DNA of 64,000 nucleotides, from positions 1 through 64,000 of the forward strand of contig CAXTUB010000015.1 in the NCBI GenBank assembly GCA_964247385.1, given 5' to 3'. Origin of the DNA: TMP-86 sp964247385. Lineage in GTDB: Bacteria > Pseudomonadota > Gammaproteobacteria > Steroidobacterales > Steroidobacteraceae. Position 1 is the first letter of the stretch; every line of letters begins with the position of its first letter. Of this stretch, positions 1-9,339 are shown in pieces. A program made the translations under genes and the position numbers. Under the pieces are notes generated by a model. The model was not told the DNA's origin, did not search any database, and saw only the letters and a program-made list of their open reading frames with translations.

Positions 1-31
1 CATCCTGTTCATCGACGAGCTGCACACGCTG
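1..31 (+). other. ClpB-like Walker B fragment fused to sdhA
   Basis: Read in the sdhA frame, bases 2-43 encode ILFIDELHTLVGAG. This is the Walker B segment of the first AAA+ module of the ClpB/Hsp100 disaggregase. From the shared VGAG codons onward the reading frame becomes succinate dehydrogenase flavoprotein (GGAGLRA and so on). The two families share a short GTGGGGGCGGGC-like stretch here, which can explain the join. No other ClpB sequence is present. The ClpA gene at 50348-52636 has a similar but different motif (IDEIHTVIGAG), so it is not the obvious donor. The most likely explanation is an assembly or contig-end chimera; a real microhomology deletion is possible. Confidence 0.8.
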
Positions 32-1771
32 GTGGGGGCGGGCGGCGCCGGTTTGCGGGCCACGTTTGGTTTGGCGCAAGCAGGCCTCGAGACCGCTTGC
101 ATCACCAAAGTTTTTCCCACGCGCAGTCATACCGTGGCTGCGCAGGGCGGAATCTCGGCCGCGCTCGGCAACATGGGCGAGGATGACTGGCGCTGGCACA
201 TGTACGACACCGTCAAAGGGTCCGATTGGCTCGGCGATCAAGACGCCATCGCCTTCATGTGCAAGGAAGCGCCGTCCGCGGTCATCGAGCTCGAGCACTA
301 CGGCGTGCCCTTCTCACGCACCGATGAAGGCCGAATTTATCAACGGCCATTCGGCGGCATGACTACGCACTTCGGCAAAGGCATTGCGCAGCGCACGTGC
401 GCGGCGGCGGACCGCACAGGCCACGCCATGCTGCACACGCTGTATCAGCAGTCGCTGCGGCATCGTGCGACGTTCTTCATCGAGTTCTTTGCGCTCGATT
501 TATTGATGGAAGACGGCGAGTGCCGCGGCGTCATCGCGCTCGAGCTGGCTACGGGCAAGCTGCACCGGTTTCGCGCTCACCGCACCATTCTCGCTACGGG
601 CGGTTACGGGCGCGCCTGGTTCGCATGCACCTCCGCACACACGTGCACGGGCGATGGAGGCGGAATGGTGCTGCGCGCCGGGCTGCCGCTGCAGGACATG
701 GAATTCGTGCAGTTCCATCCCACGGGCATCTATGGCGCCGGCTGCCTCATCACCGAAGGCTCGCGCGGCGAAGGCGGATATTTGACCAATGCCGACGGCG
801 AGCGATTCATGGAGCGCTACGCGCCCAATGCCAAGGATCTCGCCTCACGCGACGTGGTGAGCCGGTCGATGACCATCGAAGTGCGCGAAGGCCGCGGCGT
901 TGGCAAGCAGCGCGATCATATTCATTTGCACTTGGAGCACCTCGGCGCGGCGGTGATTCAAGAGCGTCTTCCGGGCATTGCGGAGACGGCGCGCATTTTT
1001 GCCAATGTGGATGTCAACCGGGAGCCCATTCCGGTATTGCCCACGGTGCACTACAACATGGGCGGAGTGCCGTGCACCGTGCGCGGTGAGGCGGTGACGC
1101 TCGATGCACAGCGACAGGAGAGCATCGTTCCCGGTCTCATGGCCATTGGCGAAGCGGCCTGTGTCTCGGTGCATGGCGCAAATCGCTTGGGCTCGAACTC
1201 GCTGTTGGACCTGGTCGTATTTGGCCGCGAGGCGGCGCGATATTGCGCTGCCACGCTCAAGCCGCATGCCGCGCATCGCCCGCTGCGCACCGATAGCGCG
1301 GATGCCGCGCTGGCGCATTTGGACCGCGTTCGCTACGCCAAGGGCAGCTTGCCGACCGCTCAAATTCGCGGCCGCATGCAAATCGTCATGCAGCAGGACG
1401 CGGCGGTGTTCCGAACCGGCGAAACCTTGAACGAAGGCAAGCGAAAGTTGGCGCAGGTGCTCGATTCATTCGCCGATGTCGGCATCTCCGACCGATCGCT
1501 CATCTGGAATTCCGATCTCATCGAGACGCTCGAGCTCGAGAATTTACTGGCGCAGGCGGTCGCCACCATGCATTCCGCGGAGAACCGCAAGGAGAGCCGG
1601 GGCGCGCAAGCACGCGAGGATTTTCCCGAGCGCGACGACGTGCATTGGCTCAAGCATTCTTTATGCTGGGTGGATGCGCGCGGCGAGAGCCGCATTGATT
1701 ACCGCGCGGTGCATCTGCAAACCGGCAGCAACGAGATCGATTCCATTGCGCCCAAGGCGCGCACTTATTGA
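32..1771 (+). CDS. sdhA: Succinate dehydrogenase flavoprotein subunit (5' truncated)
   Basis: Catalytic subunit of succinate:quinone oxidoreductase (complex II), which oxidises succinate to fumarate on the inner face of the inner membrane. The sequence covers almost the whole family length (579 codons from 32; E. coli SdhA has 588). It shows the dinucleotide fold (GAGGAGLRA), the flavin-attachment segment RSHTVAAQGG with its histidine, the FHPTGIYGAG and TEGSRGEGGY active-site segments, PTVHYNMGG, and ANRLGSNSLLDLVVFGRE with the catalytic-region arginine. The GTG at 32 is not a true start: the normal first 10-25 residues are replaced by a ClpB-like segment, and sdhC and sdhD, normally upstream, are not in the window. 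sdhB follows after about 50 bp. Confidence 0.95.
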   Translation: MGAGGAGLRATFGLAQAGLETACITKVFPTRSHTVAAQGGISAALGNMGEDDWRWHMYDTVKGSDWLGDQDAIAFMCKEAPSAVIELEHYGVPFSRTDEGRIYQRPFGGMTTHFGKGIAQRTCAAADRTGHAMLHTLYQQSLRHRATFFIEFFALDLLMEDGECRGVIALELATGKLHRFRAHRTILATGGYGRAWFACTSAHTCTGDGGGMVLRAGLPLQDMEFVQFHPTGIYGAGCLITEGSRGEGGYLTNADGERFMERYAPNAKDLASRDVVSRSMTIEVREGRGVGKQRDHIHLHLEHLGAAVIQERLPGIAETARIFANVDVNREPIPVLPTVHYNMGGVPCTVRGEAVTLDAQRQESIVPGLMAIGEAACVSVHGANRLGSNSLLDLVVFGREAARYCAATLKPHAAHRPLRTDSADAALAHLDRVRYAKGSLPTAQIRGRMQIVMQQDAAVFRTGETLNEGKRKLAQVLDSFADVGISDRSLIWNSDLIETLELENLLAQAVATMHSAENRKESRGAQAREDFPERDDVHWLKHSLCWVDARGESRIDYRAVHLQTGSNEIDSIAPKARTY

Positions 1772-1824
1772 GCTAATTTGTATGACCAATAACGTTCGGA
1801 ATGCCCATTTCGCGAGGGCTCTCG

Positions 1825-2610
1825 GTGGCTGAGTTCACTCTGCCGAAAAACTCGAAGATCAGCCGCGATGGCAAGCACCATGCCGCCGCGCCCGGCGCCA
1901 AGCACGTGCGCACGTTCAAGATCTATCGCTACGATCCGGACGACGAACGGAACCCGCGCATCGATGCGTACGACGTGGACATGGATGAGTGCGGTCCCAT
2001 GGTTCTCGATGCGCTCATCAAGATCAAGAGCGACATCGATCCGACCTTGACCTTTCGACGATCGTGCCGTGAAGGCATTTGCGGCTCATGCGCGATGAAT
2101 ATCGATGGGCGCAACGGGCTTGCGTGCATCACCGCGTGCGATGCGGTCGCGGGCGAGGTTCGCGTCTATCCTTTGCCGCACCTGCCCGTCATCAAGGATC
2201 TCGTGCCGGACTTGACGCACTTCTACGCGCAGTACGCGTCGGTTCAGCCGTGGCTGCGCACGCAAACGCCGGCTCCGCCCGATGCGGAACGGCTGCAAAG
2301 CAAGGCCGATCAGGAGAAGGTGGATCGTCCGTCGGCGTGCATCCTGTGCGCCTGCTGTTCGACGGCGTGTCCGAGTTACTGGTGGAACGGCGAGCGCTTT
2401 CTGGGGCCTGCGGCGCTGCTGGCGGCATATCGCTGGATCGTCGACACACGCGACGAGAGCACGGGGGAAAGGTTGGATCAGCTGGAAGACCCGTTCAGAT
2501 TATATCGCTGTCATACCATCATGAACTGCACCGAGGCGTGTCCCAAGGACTTGAACCCCGCCAAAGCCATTGCTGCAATCAAGCAGATGATGGCCGAGCG
2601 CCGCATGTGA
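1825..2610 (+). CDS. sdhB: Succinate dehydrogenase iron-sulfur subunit
   Basis: Electron-transfer subunit of complex II, carrying electrons from SdhA to quinone through three Fe-S clusters. The [2Fe-2S] ligands are visible in SCREGICGSCAMN plus a later cysteine (GLAC). The [4Fe-4S]/[3Fe-4S] ligands are in CILCACCSTACPSYWW and CHTIMNCTEACPKDLNP. An in-frame ATG lies at 1801, but GTG 1825 gives the family N-terminus (AEFTLPKNSK) and has a GAGGG ribosome site 7 bases upstream, so it is preferred. It follows sdhA and overlaps sdhE by 4 bp. Confidence 0.96.
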   Translation: MAEFTLPKNSKISRDGKHHAAAPGAKHVRTFKIYRYDPDDERNPRIDAYDVDMDECGPMVLDALIKIKSDIDPTLTFRRSCREGICGSCAMNIDGRNGLACITACDAVAGEVRVYPLPHLPVIKDLVPDLTHFYAQYASVQPWLRTQTPAPPDAERLQSKADQEKVDRPSACILCACCSTACPSYWWNGERFLGPAALLAAYRWIVDTRDESTGERLDQLEDPFRLYRCHTIMNCTEACPKDLNPAKAIAAIKQMMAERRM

Positions 2611-2864
2611 GCGTGCCCGCCGCGCAGGGCGAGCTGCGCTGGCGCTGCCGGCGCGGCATGAAGGAGCTCGATCTCATTCTCGGCGCGTATTTGAGTCGTT
2701 GCTTTGACGCCGCTTCGAGCGCTCGACAAGCGCAATTTCGCCGGCTCTTGGAGCGCGCGGACCCCGAGCTGCATGCGTTGCTCGTCGCGCAGACCTTGCG
2801 CGGTGCCGACGCCGAGGAGTCAGCCCTGCTCGAAGAGATGTGCAAGGCCGCCTACGATGCATGA
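2607..2864 (+). CDS. sdhE: SdhE, flavinylation factor for succinate dehydrogenase
   Basis: Small cytoplasmic protein of the SdhE/SDHAF2/YgfY family, which promotes covalent attachment of FAD to SdhA. The diagnostic RGxxELD motif is present as CRRGMKELD near residues 13-21, followed by a helical, acidic protein (85 aa, normal size). The start is GTG 2607, overlapping the sdhB stop as ATGTGA; GTG 2613 is an in-frame alternative. Position directly behind sdhB supports the function. It overlaps the next gene by 8 bp, so sdhA-sdhB-sdhE-ygfX is probably one transcript. Confidence 0.93.
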   Translation: MSVPAAQGELRWRCRRGMKELDLILGAYLSRCFDAASSARQAQFRRLLERADPELHALLVAQTLRGADAEESALLEEMCKAAYDA

Positions 2865-3297
2865 GCAACGTCGCGCGGACCATCTGGCGCTGGATTGTCC
2901 GCAAGCGCGTGCGATGTGCGCGGTCGCGGGGTTCGCGCTGTGCGCGATGGCGGCATGGCTCACCTCGGATGCGAATGTCGCATCGTGCGTTGCGGCTTGC
3001 GTGTGCATCGGCCTTGCGAGCGCCGCCTGCCTTGCGGATCTCGCGGTGTGGCGCCGGGTCGAATGGCAAGCCGATGCCGGCTGGTCATTACATTCACGCA
3101 GTGGCTCGCAGGCTGCGCAGCTGCTGCCATCGAGCCGTGTGGTGGGCTCGAGCGTGTTGCTGGTTTTCCAATTGGCCCAAGCGCGGCGGCGCGTATGGAT
3201 CTGGCTGGCGCCCGGAGCCAGGCGGCAGCGCGAGCTGCGCAGGCTCCGAGCCCGGCTGAATCTCGACGCTCAGTCCTTGTGTGCGCAGGGCTCGTGA
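2857..3297 (+). CDS. YgfX-like small inner-membrane protein
   Basis: A 146-aa protein with two predicted membrane segments near residues 17-33 and 38-55, then a basic, tryptophan-containing cytoplasmic tail rich in arginine. Size, topology and position immediately after sdhE match the YgfX family (PF07254; E. coli ygfX, formerly cptA, follows ygfY/sdhE). E. coli YgfX was reported as a membrane toxin acting on MreB/FtsZ, but that role is disputed and should not be transferred here. ATG 2857 overlaps the end of sdhE; ATG 2861 is in another frame. Assignment rests mainly on context and topology. Confidence 0.72.
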   Translation: MHEQRRADHLALDCPQARAMCAVAGFALCAMAAWLTSDANVASCVAACVCIGLASAACLADLAVWRRVEWQADAGWSLHSRSGSQAAQLLPSSRVVGSSVLLVFQLAQARRRVWIWLAPGARRQRELRRLRARLNLDAQSLCAQGS

Positions 3298-3347
3298 ACG
3301 GGTTCTCATGGCTCGAAGGCCGGAGGCGGCCGACTCTGGTTTTCCTC

Positions 3348-3374
3348 GAACTTTTCTTTGGCCGGTCGGTCTAC
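3348..3374 (+). promoter_or_regulatory. Predicted sigma-E promoter of rpoE
   Basis: GAACTT at 3348-3353, a 15-base spacer, then GTCTAC at 3369-3374. This closely matches the RpoE promoter consensus (GGAACTT, 15-16, GTCTAA). It lies 44 bp upstream of the rpoE ATG at 3418 in the gap after ygfX, as expected for an autoregulated extracytoplasmic sigma factor. Confidence 0.82.
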
Positions 3375-3417
3375 GGCGACAGGTGCGGGGCATTCAGCGG
3401 CGCAAGGCCCAGCGGGC

Positions 3418-4020
3418 ATGGTCGCTGAAGACACCGACCTGAAGCTGGTCGAGCGGGTTCAGCGGGGTGAGCGGGCCGCGTTCGATCTGTTGGTGCTGCG
3501 CTATCAGCACAAGGTATTGAAGCTGATCATGCGATATGTGCACGATGCTCATGAGGCCGAGGACATTGCACAGGAAGCGTTCGTGAAAGCCTATCGGGCG
3601 TTGGGCTCTTTCCGCGGCGACAGCGCCTTTTATACTTGGCTGTATCGCATCGCCATCAATACCGCGAAGAATGCGCTGGTCGCCAACAAGCGCCGGCCCA
3701 TGGATTACGATCTCGATTTGCAAGATCCCGAGCAATACGAGCGCAATGCGCGGTTGGCCGAAGGCGAGACGCCGGAAGCTCTGCTGCTGACCGACGAAAT
3801 TCGCGACACCGTCAATCAGGCCATCGAGCGTCTCCCGGAAGATCTTCGTACCGCCATCGTGTTGCGTGAGCTCGACGGCTTGAGCTATGAGGAAATTGCT
3901 CAAACCATGGACTGCCCCGTCGGGACGGTGCGATCACGAATTTTTCGAGCGCGCGAAGCCATCGATAAGAAGTTGCGCCCGATATTTGAAGGGGGCCTGG
4001 GTCGGCCCGAGGAAACATGA
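3418..4020 (+). CDS. rpoE: RNA polymerase sigma factor RpoE (AlgU type)
   Basis: Extracytoplasmic-function sigma factor for envelope stress, 200 aa. Region 2 (about residues 25-92) has the typical LLVLRYQHKV, EDIAQEAFVKAYRAL and GDSAFYTWLYRIAINTAKN segments. Region 4 (about 130-185) has LPEDLRTAIVLRELDGLSY and CPVGTVRSRIFRAREAI, nearly identical to E. coli RpoE/Pseudomonas AlgU. An upstream in-frame ATG at 3358 would place the start inside the sigma-E promoter, so ATG 3418 is chosen. It overlaps rseA by 4 bp (ATGA), implying translational coupling between sigma and anti-sigma factor. Confidence 0.96.
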   Translation: MVAEDTDLKLVERVQRGERAAFDLLVLRYQHKVLKLIMRYVHDAHEAEDIAQEAFVKAYRALGSFRGDSAFYTWLYRIAINTAKNALVANKRRPMDYDLDLQDPEQYERNARLAEGETPEALLLTDEIRDTVNQAIERLPEDLRTAIVLRELDGLSYEEIAQTMDCPVGTVRSRIFRAREAIDKKLRPIFEGGLGRPEET

Positions 4021-4646
4021 GCGAACAAATACGCGAGCAAGTCTCAGTTTTTCTGGATGGGGAGCTGCCGGCGGCGGAAACCGAGCTGTTGCTCAAACGC
4101 TTGATGCGCGATGCTCAGTTGCGCGAGTGTTTCTCGCGTTATTGCATGGTGGGTGAGGTGGTGCGCAACCTGCCGGGCCGCTCCATCAGCCAAGGTTTCG
4201 CGGCGCGCGTGAATGCCCGCATCGATGGTGAACCGGCGGTTGCACCCGCCGTGAGGACTTCGCCTCGACGTTGGTGGCGTCCCGCGGCGAGCGTGGCGCT
4301 TGCCGCGAGTGTTGCCGGCTTGGCCATGTTCGCTTTGCAGCGGCGCGCCGAAGCTCCGGTGACCGCGCGGCTCGCAGCGCTGCCCGCGCCCGCGGTTTCG
4401 ACGACCTCGCAGCGCGTGTCCCGAGCGCTCACCGCAGTGCCAGGCGAGGCTGCGGCTTATACGGTGCCTTATGTCGGCAGCGCTCCTGCGGCCGTGTCTC
4501 CTTCGGCGCGGTTGACCAGCTACGTGTTTGCGCACAGCAAGTACAGCTCGACTCTCGGGCAGCGCGGCGCGTGGTCCGGTGTCATGCTCGATGCGCCCAC
4601 GCCGAAGAATGTCGAAGATCGAGACGCCGCGAACTCCGCGCCATGA
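4017..4646 (+). CDS. rseA: Anti-sigma-E factor RseA/MucA
   Basis: Single-pass inner-membrane protein that sequesters RpoE until regulated proteolysis releases it. The N-terminal cytoplasmic anti-sigma domain (about residues 1-75) starts SEQIREQVSVFLDGEL and includes MVGEVVRNLPGR; one membrane helix lies near 88-106 (ASVALAASVAGLAMFAL); the periplasmic tail runs to residue 209. Length and topology are normal for the family. It sits between rpoE and rseB with 4-bp overlaps on both sides. Confidence 0.92.
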   Translation: MSEQIREQVSVFLDGELPAAETELLLKRLMRDAQLRECFSRYCMVGEVVRNLPGRSISQGFAARVNARIDGEPAVAPAVRTSPRRWWRPAASVALAASVAGLAMFALQRRAEAPVTARLAALPAPAVSTTSQRVSRALTAVPGEAAAYTVPYVGSAPAAVSPSARLTSYVFAHSKYSSTLGQRGAWSGVMLDAPTPKNVEDRDAANSAP

Positions 4647-5725
4647 ACGGCGCACTGCCATCGGCCGGTGTTCAGCGATCGATCCGCATCGCGCAATCGC
4701 GCAACGCGCCGCAATCGATTCGCGTGCGCGCGCGTGTCGCGGCGCTCGGCTGCACTCTGGCCGGCTTGTTCGCAGCGGGGAACGTCCATTGCGCCGCGCA
4801 AGACCAGCCGCGCGAATGGCTGGAGAAAATGAATCGCGCGTTGTCGGAGCGCAACTATGACGGAACGTTTTTTCATTTGAGCCGCGGTGAGGTCGAGACT
4901 CTGCGCATCGTGCACCGCGTGCATGCGGGCCAGGTCACCGAACGGTTGATTTCACTGGATGGCTCGCAGCGTGAGTTCATCCGCACCACTCAAGCGCTGA
5001 CTTGTTATCTGCCCGATCAGCGCACCGTGTGGGTGGCGCCGCGCGATGGCACAGCTCCGTTCTTGGGCTCCCTCCCGCAATTCAATTCCGCAGTCGATCA
5101 GTTTTACGACATTCGCCTTCTATCGGCCGCGCGGATGTTGGGCCGCTCCGCCAAAGTCATCAGTGTGAGCCCGAAGGATCAGTTTAGATTTGGCTATCGG
5201 CTCTGGCTCGACGAGCAGAGCGCCATGCCGCTGAAAACGGAGCTTTGCGACGCGCGCGGCCGTGTCGTCGAGCAGATCGTGTTCGCAAGCCTCGACTTGC
5301 CCGAAAGCATTCCGGAAGCTGCGGTGCAGCCGGGAATCAAGACCGACGGCTTGCGCTGGGTGCGGCAAACGCCATCGCGCGAATTGATTGACGGTGAGCT
5401 CTCCGCGTTTCGCGTCAGCCGGTTGCCTCCCGGGTTTCGTTTGATGGTCAGTGGTGCGCAGACGCTGGATGAGGGCAGCCGTCCGGCGGCGCATCTCGTC
5501 TACTCGGATGGCCTCGCGAGTGTCTCGGTTTTCGTCGAGCAGGAGCACGAAGTGCGCGGCGCACAGGGCGGCGGGCCGCCGGTCCAGGGGCTTTCGCGTA
5601 TTGGCGCAGGGTATGCATTTTCAACCGTCGTCGATGGACATCAGGTCACCGCGGTGGGTGAAGTCCCGGCGCAGACGGTGGAATTCATCGCGCATTCGGT
5701 CACTCCGGCAGCCGTCTCGCATTGA
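4643..5725 (+). CDS. rseB: Sigma-E regulatory protein RseB/MucB
   Basis: Periplasmic protein that binds the RseA tail and shields it from DegS, sensing LPS or lipoprotein. It has 360 aa with an export segment at about residues 28-52 (VAALGCTLAGLFAAGNVHCA), then the MucB/RseB two-domain fold: EWLEKMNRALSERNYDGTF, ETLRIVHRV and a C-terminal domain ending in the VDGHQVTAVGEVP segment. ATG 4643 overlaps the rseA stop. In Pseudomonas and relatives mucD usually follows; here a small thioredoxin-fold gene does. Confidence 0.93.
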   Translation: MNGALPSAGVQRSIRIAQSRNAPQSIRVRARVAALGCTLAGLFAAGNVHCAAQDQPREWLEKMNRALSERNYDGTFFHLSRGEVETLRIVHRVHAGQVTERLISLDGSQREFIRTTQALTCYLPDQRTVWVAPRDGTAPFLGSLPQFNSAVDQFYDIRLLSAARMLGRSAKVISVSPKDQFRFGYRLWLDEQSAMPLKTELCDARGRVVEQIVFASLDLPESIPEAAVQPGIKTDGLRWVRQTPSRELIDGELSAFRVSRLPPGFRLMVSGAQTLDEGSRPAAHLVYSDGLASVSVFVEQEHEVRGAQGGGPPVQGLSRIGAGYAFSTVVDGHQVTAVGEVPAQTVEFIAHSVTPAAVSH

Positions 5726-5982
5726 GCGTTGCGCCGCCGCTCGCGTTCACGCTGTATTCTCGTGCAGCGTGCGGGTTGTGCGATGAGATGAAGGCCAAGC
5801 TCGCCGCGCGGCTGCATGGTGTGCAGGGGTTGCGAGTCGACGTGATCGATGTGGATTCGGATCCGCATTTGCGCGCGCGCTTTGGCCACAAGGTGCCCGT
5901 TCTCATGTTGGGTGGAGAGCTCGTCTGCCACGGGCGGCTCGATTCCGAGGAGCTCGCAAAAGCCCTCTCATTCAGCCGCTGA
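5722..5982 (+). CDS. Glutaredoxin-like (DUF836) thioredoxin-fold protein
   Basis: Small 86-aa cytoplasmic protein with the start of a thioredoxin/glutaredoxin fold (FTLYSRAACGLCDEMKAKL) and the cis-proline strand KVPVLMLGGE. The CxxC-like site is CGLC near residues 17-20, so a dithiol reaction is possible. It matches the short glutaredoxin family often found near lepA in gammaproteobacteria. TTG 5722 overlaps the rseB stop (TTGA), suggesting translational coupling. Substrate unknown. Confidence 0.8.
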   Translation: MSVAPPLAFTLYSRAACGLCDEMKAKLAARLHGVQGLRVDVIDVDSDPHLRARFGHKVPVLMLGGELVCHGRLDSEELAKALSFSR

Positions 5983-6012
5983 GCGCTATACTGCGCGGCT
6001 TTGTCCGCCCGC

Positions 6013-7805
<1,793 letters not shown>

Positions 7806-7809
<4 letters not shown>

Positions 7810-8831
7810 GCACGATCGGCGATACTGATCCACTGTTCGTGGGGTTATGGTGGTGCGCGCTCGGCGTGCTCGCAGTGGTGCTCATCGACGGCTGGTTCTT
7901 GCGGCCGCGTCGCGATCCCACATCGAGCGGCGCCAACGAGCCGTCCTACTTGCGCGTGTGCACCTATCTGCTCGTCGGGCTCGCCGTGGCCATGATGTGG
8001 CGTTTGTTTCGCCACGAGGCCGTCGACTTCAGTTTGATGCTGATGGTCGTGGGTGGTCTGGCTGGGCTCATCTGGGCCATCGATGCGGCGCTGTTCGCGC
8101 GTGGGCGCATCGAACGGGCCAGCCGCGCGGGCGGCACTGCGGAGACGGTGCGTGAGCCGGTGGCGGTGGAATACGCGCGCTCGTTTTTTCCGGTGATTTT
8201 TCTGGTCTTGGTGATCCGCTCGTTCGTGTTCGAGCCATTTCGAATCCCTTCCGATTCCATGATGCCGACGTTGTTCGACGGCGATTTTATTTTTGTCAGC
8301 AAGTATTCCTACGGACTGCGTGTTCCGGTATTCAACTATCTGCTGGTCCCGACCGGCGCGCCGCAGCGAGGAGATGTCATCGTGTTCCGCCTGCCGCCGA
8401 ACCCAAAAATCAATTACATCAAACGGCTCATCGGCCTGCCCGGCGACCGGATCCGGGTGGATGAGAAAAATCATCTGTTCGTGAACGGCGTGCTCATGGC
8501 ACAGGAGCCGCAAGGCGTCTATCGCGGGCCGAAAGAGGATCTTTGGATTTACGCCGGCGCACCTACCGCACGTGAACAGCTGGACCGCGCATCGCATCGC
8601 GTCATGTTCGCGGGAAACCCGGTGAAAACGGGCGAGTGGACGGTGCCTGCGGGCCACTACTTCTTCATGGGCGATAACCGCAATAATAGTCAGGATAGCC
8701 GCTTCGACGATGCGAGCGCGCCGGGTTTCGTGCCCGCGGAAAATTTGGTCGGCAAGGCGGTGCGGATCTGGCTCAATCTCGATACTCGTGACGGACCTCT
8801 CTGGCGGCGCATCGGGAATGCGATCCAGTAG
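7806..8831 (+). CDS. lepB: Signal peptidase I
   Basis: Inner-membrane serine protease that removes signal peptides from exported preproteins. It has 341 aa with several N-terminal membrane segments (about residues 10-28, 52-67, 74-95) and another just before the catalytic domain. The catalytic serine is in FRIPSDSMMPTL (about residue 150), the general-base lysine in YIKRLIGLPGDR, and the conserved GDNRNNSQDSR box is near residue 290. TTG 7806 overlaps the lepA stop (TTGA). The lepA-lepB-(DUF4845)-rnc-era order supports the call. Confidence 0.95.
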
Positions 8832-8917
8832 CGGGCGGAATTCGGTGCGTGAAGTTAGGTTGGGCGAGCCGTGCGCCGCGCACGAGGCGGGCGAGCACTG
8901 CAGTAGCGGAGGTTCAA

Positions 8918-9280
8918 GTGCGAAATCGACAACAAGGCATGACATTCATTGGGCTCTTGATCCTGCTGGGGGTCGTGGGTCTCATCGGGTACGGCGTCAT
9001 CCGGCTCGTTCCCGTATATCTCAATTACATGAAAGTCACGCGCACCATGGAGCAGGTTGCGACCGAATTCAAAGGCGATCAAGCGGACCCCGCGCGAATG
9101 CTCGTGGCGCTCGACCGGCATTGGACCATCGAGGACATCACCGAGATCTCGCCGAAAGATATCGAGATCGTCAAGGACGAGAACGGTCTCAGCATGCACG
9201 CCGAGTACGACCACAAGGTCGATTACATCGGCAATGTATTTCTCTTGGTGCACTTCGACAAGACCGTCAAGGTCGAGTGA
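8918..9280 (+). CDS. DUF4845 membrane-anchored protein with pilin-like N-terminus
   Basis: A 120-aa protein of the DUF4845 type commonly found between lepB and rnc in gammaproteobacteria. Function is unknown. The N-terminus NRQQGMTFIGLLILLGVVGL resembles a type IV prepilin leader (a glycine followed by a long hydrophobic helix), so insertion by the prepilin pathway or simply as a signal anchor is possible. The rest (TEISPKDIEIVKDENGL, HAEYDHKVDYIGNV) is a small periplasmic-looking domain. GTG 8918 is chosen because GGAGG lies 5 bases upstream. Confidence 0.82.
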   Translation: MRNRQQGMTFIGLLILLGVVGLIGYGVIRLVPVYLNYMKVTRTMEQVATEFKGDQADPARMLVALDRHWTIEDITEISPKDIEIVKDENGLSMHAEYDHKVDYIGNVFLLVHFDKTVKVE

Positions 9281-9318
9281 GCGCTGCGGCGCCGAGGCTC
9301 GATCGGGGCGCGCCGCAT

Positions 9319-9339
9319 GCGCCGCCGTGAAGGCGGCGC
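9319..9339 (+). promoter_or_regulatory. 8-bp perfect hairpin at the rnc start
   Basis: GCGCCGCC (9319-9326), loop GTGAA, GGCGGCGC (9332-9339). The loop holds the upstream candidate rnc start codon (GTG 9327). There is no T-tract, so it is unlikely to be a terminator. RNase III genes in E. coli are autoregulated by cleavage of a leader hairpin; whether this short stem serves that role is inference only. Confidence 0.45.

Noticed and set aside
2857..3297. Toxin-antitoxin call for sdhE-ygfX (CptAB)
   Set aside because: The SdhE homologue is a flavinylation factor, and the toxin interpretation of YgfX is disputed. The sequence gives no independent support.
3358..3417. Upstream ATG for rpoE
   Set aside because: It lies between the -35 and -10 of the sigma-E promoter, so it would not be on the main transcript.
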